Assembly (NCBI RefSeq): GCF_014635885.1
Contig: NZ_BMDR01000012.1
Location: forward strand, 1 to 64,000
Source: Acinetobacter vivianii
GTDB lineage: Bacteria > Pseudomonadota > Gammaproteobacteria > Pseudomonadales > Moraxellaceae
DNA length: 64,000 bases
Reading direction: 5' to 3'
The translations under genes and the position numbers were made by a program. This document shows positions 45,464-53,550 of this stretch, piece by piece; within the stretch, counting starts at the first letter, position 1; the number at the start of each line of letters is the position of its first letter. The notes under the pieces are model-generated. The model saw only the letters and a program-made list of their open reading frames with translations, made no database searches and was not told the DNA's origin.

Positions 45464-46090
45464 GTGGCATTAAATGTAGGTCAGGATTTTAAAAAACGTT
45501 GGTTAAATGCACCTGAGGCAGTTCGTCAGACCTATCAGGAAGATTTATCACGTATCTGTGATCTGCTATTACCACAAACCTCAATTCAAACGTGGACACA
45601 GAATGAGGAGAGCGCTCAACAGCGTTCTCAACAGCGCATTGATCAAGCCTATGCAGATTTAAAAGCTGAATTGCTAGAACAGGCACGTATTCGCAAACAA
45701 CTGGCATTAGAAAAAGCGCTGGAAGAAAAACGTGCAGCTGAGGCAGCTTATGCCGCACAACTGCAGGCGGATGAAGCACGTCAGTTTGAACAACAAACCG
45801 AGAATTTACTTGCGTTACGTGGTCATATCGATCAGGAAATTGCGCAACAGACCGAGCGTTACCAGACCAATCCAGAACAGCCAAGTATTGATTATGCACG
45901 CGGTCAGCGCATCGCGATTGATGATCAGCAAATTCTGTCTGAGCTGGAAAGTGTCCGTGTCCGACTTGAACTTGAAGCCGAAGGCCTGATTGAGCAAGCA
46001 GTGACAGTATTCCGTGCCAAGCTGCATGCACTGGCACAAGATGAAATTGAATATATTTTGAAGAACAGTGAGTTCTCCGACGAGAAATAA
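45464..46090 (+). CDS. Coiled-coil protein of unknown function
   Basis: The 208 residues are rich in Glu, Gln, Ala and Leu, with a long predicted coiled coil (about 45-125) and a second helical region near 155-200; no signal peptide, membrane segment or catalytic motif is visible. The start is GTG with AGGAG 8 nt upstream. It follows holC by 35 bp and ends at a terminator, so it is probably the last gene of the pepA-holC operon. Family not recognised. Confidence 0.75.
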   Translation: MALNVGQDFKKRWLNAPEAVRQTYQEDLSRICDLLLPQTSIQTWTQNEESAQQRSQQRIDQAYADLKAELLEQARIRKQLALEKALEEKRAAEAAYAAQLQADEARQFEQQTENLLALRGHIDQEIAQQTERYQTNPEQPSIDYARGQRIAIDDQQILSELESVRVRLELEAEGLIEQAVTVFRAKLHALAQDEIEYILKNSEFSDEK

Positions 46091-46091
46091 T

Positions 46092-46120
46092 AAAAAGCCC
46101 AGTTTAAACTGGGCTTTTTT
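46092..46120 (+). terminator. Bidirectional terminator
   Basis: AAAAAGCCCAGTTT-AAACTGGGCTTTTTT between the coiled-coil gene and the riboflavin synthase gene, which converge here. Confidence 0.88.
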
Positions 46121-46132
46121 ATACTTTATCTT

Positions 46133-46792
46133 CTATTTTAAAAAACCGTTTTCAGCTAAAAAAGCCATGCTGATATTCGATTCAGTTTTCTGCTCAGCCG
46201 CCTTATCACCCAGCAATAAACGCTCGATATAACGTGCCAATACGTCAACTTCTAAATTCACTTTGCTTCCCACCTGCCAAGTGCCAATATTGGTACGTTC
46301 AGCGGTATGCGGAATCAAATTCAGGCTCAGAATATTGCCACGTAAATGGTTAATGGTGAGGCTAATGCCATCGACCGTAACAGAACCTTTTTCAGCCAGA
46401 TATTTTGCCAGCTCAACCGGAGCAGTCACTTCAAAATATAAAGAGCGTGCGTCTTCGCGAACCAGCGTAATCTCACCCAGCCCATCAACGTGACCACTAA
46501 CAATGTGTCCACCAAAACGTGTGGTTGGCAACATCGCTTTTTCAACATTCACCGCCTGTCCGACTTTCCATTGCCCGAGCGTAGTACGGTTCAAGCTTTC
46601 ACGGGAAACATCTGCTGCATACCAGTTCTCGCCCCACTCAATCACAGTCAGGCAAATCCCATTGGTGGCAATCGAATCACCCAAATGCACATCAGACATG
46701 TCCAAGTCAGTCTGGATACGTAGACGAACATCACCGCCTACACTTTGTAGGCTCTCAACCTTACCTAAACTTTCAATAATGCCTGTAAACAT
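46133..46792 (-). CDS. ribE: Riboflavin synthase
   Basis: Dismutates two 6,7-dimethyl-8-ribityllumazines to riboflavin. The 219 residues contain two lumazine-binding repeats, the first starting MFTGIIESLGKVES, the second GHIVSGHVDGLGEI, with SLTINHL in repeat two. No FMN riboswitch was found upstream. ribD lies about 2.7 kb upstream but is separated by glpF and a methylase gene. Confidence 0.94.
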   Translation of the reverse strand: MFTGIIESLGKVESLQSVGGDVRLRIQTDLDMSDVHLGDSIATNGICLTVIEWGENWYAADVSRESLNRTTLGQWKVGQAVNVEKAMLPTTRFGGHIVSGHVDGLGEITLVREDARSLYFEVTAPVELAKYLAEKGSVTVDGISLTINHLRGNILSLNLIPHTAERTNIGTWQVGSKVNLEVDVLARYIERLLLGDKAAEQKTESNISMAFLAENGFLK

Positions 46793-46887
46793 GGGAGTTT
46801 CAACCTATCTTTATTGCAGTGTCTGCCACAGTGAATCAGATACCTTAAAGCAAAGAACCCGAGATAACAAGGCATCCCCAAAGCAAA

Positions 46888-46916
46888 TAAAAAGGGCGGT
46901 CATCTGACCACCCTCT
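46888..46916 (-). terminator. Terminator after glpF
   Basis: GGGTGGTC-AGAT-GACCGCCC hairpin followed by TTTTT on the minus strand. Confidence 0.85.
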
Positions 46917-46941
46917 TTCTACACATGATTGAATCATGCAT

Positions 46942-47781
46942 TTATTGCATTTCAGAGACTTGCTGTTCTGCTGTGTCTTTGGTTGCAACCTGATTCTTGA
47001 TCAGGAAATGGCTAAAGAATAATTTATAGCCCAGCACACCTAAGCATGCACCTACGATCGGTGCAATGATGGGTACGATGAAATAAGGAATATCACGGCC
47101 ACCTGTAAACGCAACTGGTCCCCAGCCTGAGAAATAAGCCACGATTTTCGGGCCAAAATCACGTGCAGGATTCATGGCAAAGCCAGTCAATGGGCCAAAA
47201 GAAGCACCAATCACGGCAACCAGCAAACCGACCAGAATCGGTGCCAAAGCACCACGCGGCAAACCGTTGCTGTCATCACCAATTGCCATAATCAGCCACA
47301 GCAATAACATGGTAATAAACATCTCGACCATGAAAGCCTGACCCAGCGACAATAGATGATGCGGATAAGTTGAGAAGATTCCCGCCAATTCCAGACTTTC
47401 TACACTGCCACGTACCATGTGATGCGTCTGTTCATAATCTACAAATAAATTGCTATATAGCCCATATACCAGCAGTGCACCTGTCGCAGCACCTGCGACT
47501 TGGGCAATGATATAGAACGGGACTTTACGCTTATCAAAACCAGCAAATAGAGCCAAAGCGATGGTCACGGCAGGATTGAGATGTGCCCCAGAAATACCAG
47601 CAGACAAATAGACAGCCAATGCAACTGCCAAGCCCCATACAATGCTGATTTCCCACAGACCTAAACTTGCTCCTGCAAGCTTAAGTGCAGCTACCACACC
47701 AATACCAAATGATAAAAAAATTGCGGTAGCAAAAAATTCGGCTACACATTGCCCCAATAAGGTGGGTTCCGAGCGACTCAT
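46942..47781 (-). CDS. glpF: Glycerol uptake facilitator GlpF
   Basis: Aquaglyceroporin of 279 residues with six membrane helices and two NPA loops: HLNPAVT (about 67-73) and MNPARDFGP (about 203-211). Asp after NPAR marks the glycerol-conducting rather than water-only branch. The segment YEQTHHMVRGSVESLELAG closely resembles E. coli GlpF. No glpK or glpD adjoins it. Confidence 0.9.
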   Translation of the reverse strand: MSRSEPTLLGQCVAEFFATAIFLSFGIGVVAALKLAGASLGLWEISIVWGLAVALAVYLSAGISGAHLNPAVTIALALFAGFDKRKVPFYIIAQVAGAATGALLVYGLYSNLFVDYEQTHHMVRGSVESLELAGIFSTYPHHLLSLGQAFMVEMFITMLLLWLIMAIGDDSNGLPRGALAPILVGLLVAVIGASFGPLTGFAMNPARDFGPKIVAYFSGWGPVAFTGGRDIPYFIVPIIAPIVGACLGVLGYKLFFSHFLIKNQVATKDTAEQQVSEMQ

Positions 47782-48141
47782 AACAACCTCTCTTGGTCAT
47801 CGCTGCAAATAGGCAAGACCCTAAATTAAGCTCGGCAAACTATATTTATTTTTGAAACTGGTCAATATTATTTGGTAAATTTTTAAACGATTGATCAAAA
47901 GATTTTTCTCTAAAATCAGTGCGTAAAAACAACTAAAATGGGTATAAAAATAGAATTCAATTAATTGTTTTTATTTATCTTTTTTAATTTTCATTATTTT
48001 TAATAGCAGATTTAACCAAACTGACCAACGCCATAGAAACGACTAAAAAATGCAAGATATTTACTATAAAAACAGACACTTATTACATAAATCGATTTTA
48101 TTTATCTAATTATCCGATTTAACAAAAAAACTGAATACAAA
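47782..48141. other. AT-rich intergenic region upstream of glpF
   Basis: About 360 bp of very AT-rich DNA without a credible reading frame. It should contain the glpF promoter; no clear operator was identified. Confidence 0.5.
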
Positions 48142-48168
48142 AACACCACTTTTTAAAAGTGGTGTTCT
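48142..48168 (-). terminator. Terminator after the DNA methylase gene
   Basis: AACACCACTTTT and AAAAGTGGTGTT are perfectly complementary; a short T-run follows on the minus strand, directly after the stop at 48172. Confidence 0.75.
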
Positions 48169-48171
48169 GTT

Positions 48172-49464
48172 TTACCAAAGTGCCAGTTGGGTACTATTCC
48201 CTGTAGTATCAACCCCGCCCAGTTCAGCGAAGTGATACAACTGCCCTAACAACTGCCGTAACGGCGGTCCAGACTTGGCGTGCGTATCGGTAATCACAAT
48301 AAATTCCAGTACACGTGCCCGTTCAGACTGACGCTGTTTACTCACCCGATAACGCGGCACGTCTTGGGTCAATAAAGTGACTTTACCGCGCTTTAAATTG
48401 GCGGTCAGTAAGTCTTTGGGCTCGATATTTCCGTCGGTCGAGTAGCTAGTCAAAATATAACGCGCATTAATCGTTTCCAATAACTTTTCATAAGCCTCTT
48501 TGGCATATTTAGAAGAGTTATAAGGACTTGGACGTTCTTTACGCCAAGCACGATCAATACCGCTTTTAAAACCTTTGGTATCAGGTGAAGGTAAATCGAC
48601 TTGATCCCATAAGGTCAGCGCATTTAACACATGATAATTACTGCTATACGCATGTTGGTTATACGGCGGATCCAGATAAGCCACATCCACTTCAAAACCA
48701 CTCATCTGATTGGCAAGATGCTGTGCATCGACACACCACATTTCTGCCGCAGGACGTTTAGGATCACCGATCTCACAGAAACGGCTTGGTGTCAGCCACA
48801 ACAATGACTCGATCCGTTCCAGTGCCGTTTGAGTACGTCCGCCCCAGCCCTGATGGAAACTTTTGAAAACGCCACTGGTATTACTAACAAAACTGGCTGA
48901 ATATAGTAATGGTGCCAATAAAGCACTCATTTCTACATCATTAATTGCACCCTGTGCCTGCCAAGTTGCAATCTGCTGACGAATCGCATCAATACGCATG
49001 CCGTTACGGCGTTTGAAGAATAGGCGGTCACGTGCAGGGTCGTACACATCATCATTGCGCGGACATAGATTATGTGTGACCCAGCCTTTGACTTCAGGCA
49101 AACGGTTCAGATAATCAATGGCTTTTTGATAGCCACCCAATTCTTTAAATGCAGGTGCATCAACACAAGCCAAAATCGCATGATTCAGCGCATGACTATA
49201 CGGCTCCCAGTCATTGGCAATCACACGATAACCATTTTGACGGGCTAAACGAGAAACCACCCCACTGCCTGCAAAAAAATCCGCAAAAATCGGTGGATTC
49301 TTTTTCTTGCTATTCAGCGTTCCTGTAATCTCAAGCGCTTCTAAAATCAAATGTAGAAGTCGACGCTTATTCCCAAGATAAGGAACTAACTGATGAAAAA
49401 GATATTCGTCAGTCGTACGGGCCGCATGACGACGTTTGTGATAAACCGATGGTTCTGGATTCAT
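48172..49464 (-). CDS. D12-class DNA adenine N6-methyltransferase
   Basis: The 430 residues show YLGNKRRLL (about 29-37), the SAM-binding motif FFAGSG (about 63-68) and catalytic motif YLDPPYN (about 263-269), in the order and spacing of alpha-class adenine methylases. No restriction gene is nearby, so it is an orphan. It starts with an ATGA overlap on ribD, placing it in the nrdR-ribD transcript. It resembles, as I recall, the conserved Acinetobacter methylase called AamA in A. baumannii; this is unverified. The target site cannot be read from sequence. Confidence 0.85.
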   Translation of the reverse strand: MNPEPSVYHKRRHAARTTDEYLFHQLVPYLGNKRRLLHLILEALEITGTLNSKKKNPPIFADFFAGSGVVSRLARQNGYRVIANDWEPYSHALNHAILACVDAPAFKELGGYQKAIDYLNRLPEVKGWVTHNLCPRNDDVYDPARDRLFFKRRNGMRIDAIRQQIATWQAQGAINDVEMSALLAPLLYSASFVSNTSGVFKSFHQGWGGRTQTALERIESLLWLTPSRFCEIGDPKRPAAEMWCVDAQHLANQMSGFEVDVAYLDPPYNQHAYSSNYHVLNALTLWDQVDLPSPDTKGFKSGIDRAWRKERPSPYNSSKYAKEAYEKLLETINARYILTSYSTDGNIEPKDLLTANLKRGKVTLLTQDVPRYRVSKQRQSERARVLEFIVITDTHAKSGPPLRQLLGQLYHFAELGGVDTTGNSTQLALW

Positions 49465-50561
49465 ATCAACTCTTGGATAGGGAGCAATCTCAGGCGAATG
49501 TCTTGCCCAAGTTGGGTTACATCGACCAACTCGAATCGTCGTTGTTCTGCCATTTTACTAAATTCAGCATTGAACATAGCGCGGGCAGATTGACCAAGTA
49601 AAGTTGGTGCAACATAACTAATCATTTCATCAACCAAACCTTGCTGTAAAAAGGCGGTGGATAAAGTTGCACCTGCCTCAACCAATACATCATAAATTTG
49701 ATACTGTTGAGATAAGGTCTGCAATAATTGATTTAAAGGTTGCGGCGTCAATTGTATCACGCCTAAATCGGCAAGTTCTTGACGAAATGGTGTCATCACC
49801 ATCACTGTTTCAGGATTTTGTAACATCTTGGCTGACAATGGCAGTTGCCCTTGGCGATCTAACACGATTCGTTTCGGCTGTACCACCGTTGAAACATCAA
49901 CATCAGTCAAAACACGAACATTTAACTCGCAATCATCTGCCAGCACCGTTTGAATACCTGTGATCACGGCGCCTGATATTGCACGCCAATGCTGTACATC
50001 TTGACGCGCTTCAGTCCCTGTAATCCACTTGGACTCACCCGAGGCCATAGCAGTACGCCCATCAAGACTCGAGGCCACTTTTAAACGGACATAAGGCAAA
50101 CCGGTCGACATGGCTTTTAAAAAGCCAAAATTAAGCGTTTTTGCCTCATCAACACAAATCCCCGTTTCAACTTCAATACCGGCATTCTGCAAGATCTGAA
50201 CGCCCTTGCCAGCCACTAACGGATTGGGATCCGAGCATGCCACCACAACTTTCTTGACCTGTGCTTTCACCAAAGCTTCGGCGCAGGGCGGTGTTCGACC
50301 ATAATGGGCACACGGTTCCAATGTCACATAAGCGGTTGCATCTTTGGCATGGTCACCTGCCTGACGCAGGGCAAATACCTCTGCATGGGGCTGACCTGCT
50401 TTGGGATGATAGCCTTCCCCGATCAGTTGTCCATCTTTGACAATGACACAACCCACATTTGGATTTGGTTTCGTCGAATATTGTCCAAGTCGCGCCAGTT
50501 CAATGGCACGTTGCATCCAGTACTGCTGTTCGGATAAATGATCTTGGGTTAACTCAGACAT
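49461..50561 (-). CDS. ribD: Bifunctional riboflavin deaminase/reductase RibD
   Basis: The 366 residues fuse a cytidine-deaminase-like zinc domain (about 10-150: HAEVFAL, TLEPCAHYGRTPPC) to a reductase domain (about 155-360: KVASSLDGRTAM, VEAGATLSTAFL). It catalyses the second and third steps of riboflavin synthesis. It lies 12 bp after nrdR, a common gene pair in proteobacteria. Confidence 0.96.
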   Translation of the reverse strand: MSELTQDHLSEQQYWMQRAIELARLGQYSTKPNPNVGCVIVKDGQLIGEGYHPKAGQPHAEVFALRQAGDHAKDATAYVTLEPCAHYGRTPPCAEALVKAQVKKVVVACSDPNPLVAGKGVQILQNAGIEVETGICVDEAKTLNFGFLKAMSTGLPYVRLKVASSLDGRTAMASGESKWITGTEARQDVQHWRAISGAVITGIQTVLADDCELNVRVLTDVDVSTVVQPKRIVLDRQGQLPLSAKMLQNPETVMVMTPFRQELADLGVIQLTPQPLNQLLQTLSQQYQIYDVLVEAGATLSTAFLQQGLVDEMISYVAPTLLGQSARAMFNAEFSKMAEQRRFELVDVTQLGQDIRLRLLPIQELI

Positions 50562-50573
50562 GATTTCTCTAAT

Positions 50574-51038
50574 TTAGTTGTCATTTTCGCGTTGTTGCAT
50601 TTGTTCAATTTGATGACGAAAAGCATCGACATCCTGAAAATCCTGATACACAGAAGCAAATCGTACATATGCTACATGATCGAGCGCAAAAAGCGCCTGC
50701 ATAACGATTTCACCAATCGTTCTGGACTTCACATCCCGTTCACCCAAACGGCGAATATGCGACTGGATATCGCTGAGTACGGTTTCAATCTGTTCTTGGG
50801 TTACAGGACGTTTCTGTAAAGCATGCATCAATGAGCGACGTAATTTTGCTTCATCAAATGGCTCATTTTTACCATCCGATTTGATAACACGTGGCATCAC
50901 CACATCATAACTTTCAAATGTTGTAAAACGCTCACCACAAATGACACACTCACGACGACGACGAATCTGGCACCCTTCGGCGGCCAAACGGGAGTCGATA
51001 ACTTTACTATCAGCAGCGTTACAAAATGGACAATGCAT
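50574..51038 (-). CDS. nrdR: Transcriptional repressor NrdR
   Basis: The 154 residues have a zinc ribbon (CPFC at 3-6 and CVICG at 31-35) followed by an ATP-cone domain (about 49-139, VMPRVIKSDGKNEPFDEAKL). NrdR represses ribonucleotide reductase genes according to dATP/ATP. First gene of the nrdR-ribD-methylase run. Confidence 0.96.
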   Translation of the reverse strand: MHCPFCNAADSKVIDSRLAAEGCQIRRRRECVICGERFTTFESYDVVMPRVIKSDGKNEPFDEAKLRRSLMHALQKRPVTQEQIETVLSDIQSHIRRLGERDVKSRTIGEIVMQALFALDHVAYVRFASVYQDFQDVDAFRHQIEQMQQRENDN

Positions 51039-51115
51039 AGTTGCGCGATTATTTAATCTCTTTGCCTAAGTGTAGCAAAGTTTCTTCAATTGCAGAACCA
51101 GCACCCTATAGGCAT

Positions 51116-51143
51116 AAAAAAACAGCCCCATGAGGCTGTTTTT
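51116..51143 (-). terminator. Terminator after amtB
   Basis: AAACAGCC-TCATG-GGCTGTTTTT-type hairpin on the minus strand, 20 bp after the amtB stop. Confidence 0.8.
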
Positions 51144-51162
51144 AAATCACATCTTGTCTGTA

Positions 51163-52572
51163 TTATTCAATACGTTCGCCATGTTGACTCAAGTCAAGAC
51201 CCATACGCTCATCATCAGCGCTAACACGGATCCCAATCACCAAATCAATCACTTTAAGAATAATGAAGGTCACGATTGCACTGTAAGCCATGGTTGCCAA
51301 TACACCCTCGATTTGCACCCACAATTGGCCTGCAAAAGTTGGGGCGAGTGCAACGTTCGCTGCTTTGATGATTTCATCGCTATAGAAGATGCCTGTAAGA
51401 ATCGCACCAACAATACCACCCACCGCATGTAGACCGAATGCATCCAAGGCATCATCCGCTTTAAGCAGGCGTTTCAATGCTGTAATTCCCCAGAAACACA
51501 CTACACCACCGATAAGACCCATAATCAATGCGCCACCTACACCAACGAAACCAGCAGCAGGTGTAATCACAACCAAACCAGCAACAGCACCTGATGCGCC
51601 ACCCAGTACGGAAGCTTTACCACGAATCACACGTTCAACAATGAGCCAAGAGAATGCAGCAGCTGCGGCAGCAACTTGTGTTACTAGAATCGCCATACCT
51701 GCACGTGCACCAGCACCTAAAGCACTACCACCATTGAAGCCAAACCAGCCAACCCAGATCAAGCTTGCACCAATGACGGTTAAGGTCAGGTTATGTGGCG
51801 CCATAGACTCACGGCCTAGACCAGTACGTTTGCCTAACATATACGCTGCAACCAGACCCGCAACACCCGCATTGATATGGACAACGGTACCACCCGCGAA
51901 ATCTAACGCACCTGCTTTAAATAACCAGCCATCTGCTGCCCAAACCCAGTGTGTAATCGGCGCATAAACCAGAATCACCCAAACTGCGATAAAGGCCATA
52001 AATGCAGAATACTTCATACGGTCAGCGATTGAACCACTGATAATTGCAACCGTAATGATGGCAAAGGTCATTTGGAAAATAACGAATAGACTTTCAGGAA
52101 TGGTGCCTGTCAAGGCATCGAAGGCAACGCCATTCAGCATGGCTTTCGCGAGATCACCAACATAAGCACCTGAACCAGAGAACGCCAGAGAATAACCCAC
52201 TGTTACCCAGATCAAACTTACAAGAATTGCCGCTGAAAGGCTGAACATCATGGTACTCAGTACGTTTTTCTTACGAACCATACCACCGTAGAATAAAGCT
52301 AAGCCTGGAATCGTCATCAACAGCACCAACGCAGTTGAAACAAGAACCCATGCTGTATCACCTGTATCGACCTTTGCTTCCGCAGCAGGTGCTGGTGTTG
52401 CTTCCACAGGAGCTGGCGCTTCTGCTGCAACAATTTCTGTTGAGGCAGTTGTAGTGTCAACTGCTACAGCGTGTTCAGTAACAGGCGTTGAAGCAGCATC
52501 TTCTGCCCAAACCACCGCTGAACCACCTAAGAGTGCGCCAGATAGACTGAGCGCCATAAGCATTTTTTTCAT
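51163..52572 (-). CDS. amtB: Ammonium transporter AmtB
   Basis: The 469 residues comprise a signal peptide (about 1-23), an unusual periplasmic Ala/Pro/Thr-rich stretch (about 24-70) and eleven predicted transmembrane helices. Core motifs include ALFYGGMVRKKN, DFAGGTVVHINAGVAGLV and DALDAFGLHAVGG with the pore histidines. GlnK, its regulator, is encoded just upstream. A near-perfect sigma-54 promoter lies between the two genes, and the ribosome-binding region is an unusual GGGGGA 5 nt before the ATG. Confidence 0.96.
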   Translation of the reverse strand: MKKMLMALSLSGALLGGSAVVWAEDAASTPVTEHAVAVDTTTASTEIVAAEAPAPVEATPAPAAEAKVDTGDTAWVLVSTALVLLMTIPGLALFYGGMVRKKNVLSTMMFSLSAAILVSLIWVTVGYSLAFSGSGAYVGDLAKAMLNGVAFDALTGTIPESLFVIFQMTFAIITVAIISGSIADRMKYSAFMAFIAVWVILVYAPITHWVWAADGWLFKAGALDFAGGTVVHINAGVAGLVAAYMLGKRTGLGRESMAPHNLTLTVIGASLIWVGWFGFNGGSALGAGARAGMAILVTQVAAAAAAFSWLIVERVIRGKASVLGGASGAVAGLVVITPAAGFVGVGGALIMGLIGGVVCFWGITALKRLLKADDALDAFGLHAVGGIVGAILTGIFYSDEIIKAANVALAPTFAGQLWVQIEGVLATMAYSAIVTFIILKVIDLVIGIRVSADDERMGLDLSQHGERIE

Positions 52573-52620
52573 TCGTGTCCCCCAACCTGATTTCGCGAGC
52601 TATTGCTATATTTAATAGCT

Positions 52621-52638
52621 CAGCAAAGTTTGTGCCAA
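52621..52638 (-). promoter_or_regulatory. Sigma-54 promoter of amtB
   Basis: On the minus strand TTGGCAC-AAACT-TTGCTG matches the -24/-12 consensus TGGCAC-N5-TTGCW exactly. It starts right at the end of glnK and predicts transcription from about 52611, 39 bp before amtB. It implies separate NtrC-type control of amtB. Confidence 0.8.
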
Positions 52639-52639
52639 C

Positions 52640-52978
52640 TTAGACAGCATCTGGCCCAGTCTCGCCCGTACGGATACGGATCACTTGCTCTAAATTGGTC
52701 ACAAAAATTTTGCCATCACCAATTTTGCCTGTGCTTGCGACACGAGTAATAGACTCAATGACGGCATCAACCATTTCATCGCTAATTGCAATTTCAATCT
52801 TTACTTTTGGTAAGAAATCAACCACATACTCTGCACCACGGTACAATTCTGTGTGACCTTTTTGACGTCCGAAACCTTTGACTTCAGTTACGGTAATCCC
52901 TTGAACACCAATCTCAGAAAGTGCTTCACGCACATCATCCAATTTGAATGGTTTTACAATTGCAGTTACAAGCTTCAT
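52640..52978 (-). CDS. glnK: Nitrogen regulatory PII protein GlnK
   Basis: Trimeric PII signal protein of 112 residues from ATG 52978 (MKLVTAIVKPFKLDDVREAL); an 18-residue extension in frame is not family-like. The T-loop contains GRQKGHTELYRGAEYVVDFLPK, with uridylylation target Tyr51. GlnK binds ATP, ADP and 2-oxoglutarate and blocks AmtB when nitrogen is plentiful. It may have its own sigma-54-like promoter at 53021-53037. Confidence 0.96.
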   Translation of the reverse strand: MKLVTAIVKPFKLDDVREALSEIGVQGITVTEVKGFGRQKGHTELYRGAEYVVDFLPKVKIEIAISDEMVDAVIESITRVASTGKIGDGKIFVTNLEQVIRIRTGETGPDAV

Positions 52979-53020
52979 GTTTGTTTTCCTTCGGCTTATT
53001 TTCACCAGTAAGGTTTTATG

Positions 53021-53037
53021 TTCAATTTTCATGCCAA
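53021..53037 (-). promoter_or_regulatory. Weak sigma-54-like promoter of glnK
   Basis: TTGGCAT-GAAAA-TTGAA on the minus strand has a good -24 element and correct spacing but lacks the GC pair at -12. It would start transcription near 53011, 33 bp before glnK. Confidence 0.45.
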
Positions 53038-53253
53038 TATTTAAAGGTTGGGGGTTTTTAAATATCGGACATAAGCTTTCTTTATAACCTATTTAGCCTT
53101 GAAGATGTAGATAGTCCATCGAAAATAAGTATCATTTGCTCCTGTTTCACTGGATTTATAAGTCACTCCTCGTTCTGGCCTTAACTGTGCTAGAGGATTG
53201 ACACAAGCAGTGATACACTGAGCAGCAAATATACATAACTTATTGAGTACTTT

Positions 53254-53481
53254 ATGATTGAAACTCTTTTACAAGCGATTTTGCAGCAAGTTGACCAGCC
53301 GAAAAAAGATTTAGAAAAAAATCTGCGTGCTTTATTAAACGAGAGTATCGAAAAACTGGATTTAGTTTCAAAACAAGAACTTGACCGCCAAAGAACAGCG
53401 CTTGAGTTAGCCAACCAACGTTTGACTGAACTTCAGCAACAAATGAAAACACTTGAAGAAGTGATTCAGAACAAAAAATAA
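53254..53481 (+). CDS. ubiK: Ubiquinone biosynthesis accessory factor UbiK
   Basis: The 75-residue protein is a short coiled coil of the BMFP/YqiC family, with DLEKNLRALLNE at the centre and a Leu/Gln-rich C-terminal helix. UbiK helps the late steps of ubiquinone synthesis with UbiJ. It lies divergent from glnK and 69 bp before comM. Confidence 0.88.
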   Translation: MIETLLQAILQQVDQPKKDLEKNLRALLNESIEKLDLVSKQELDRQRTALELANQRLTELQQQMKTLEEVIQNKK

Positions 53482-53550
53482 GCACTAACTTGGTGCATTT
53501 CGCACCTCAGAATGATTAAAAATAAAGCACCACAATGGAACAATAACAAG

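Noticed and set aside
46793..46890. FMN riboswitch before the riboflavin synthase gene
   Set aside because: None of the conserved RFN-box elements is present.
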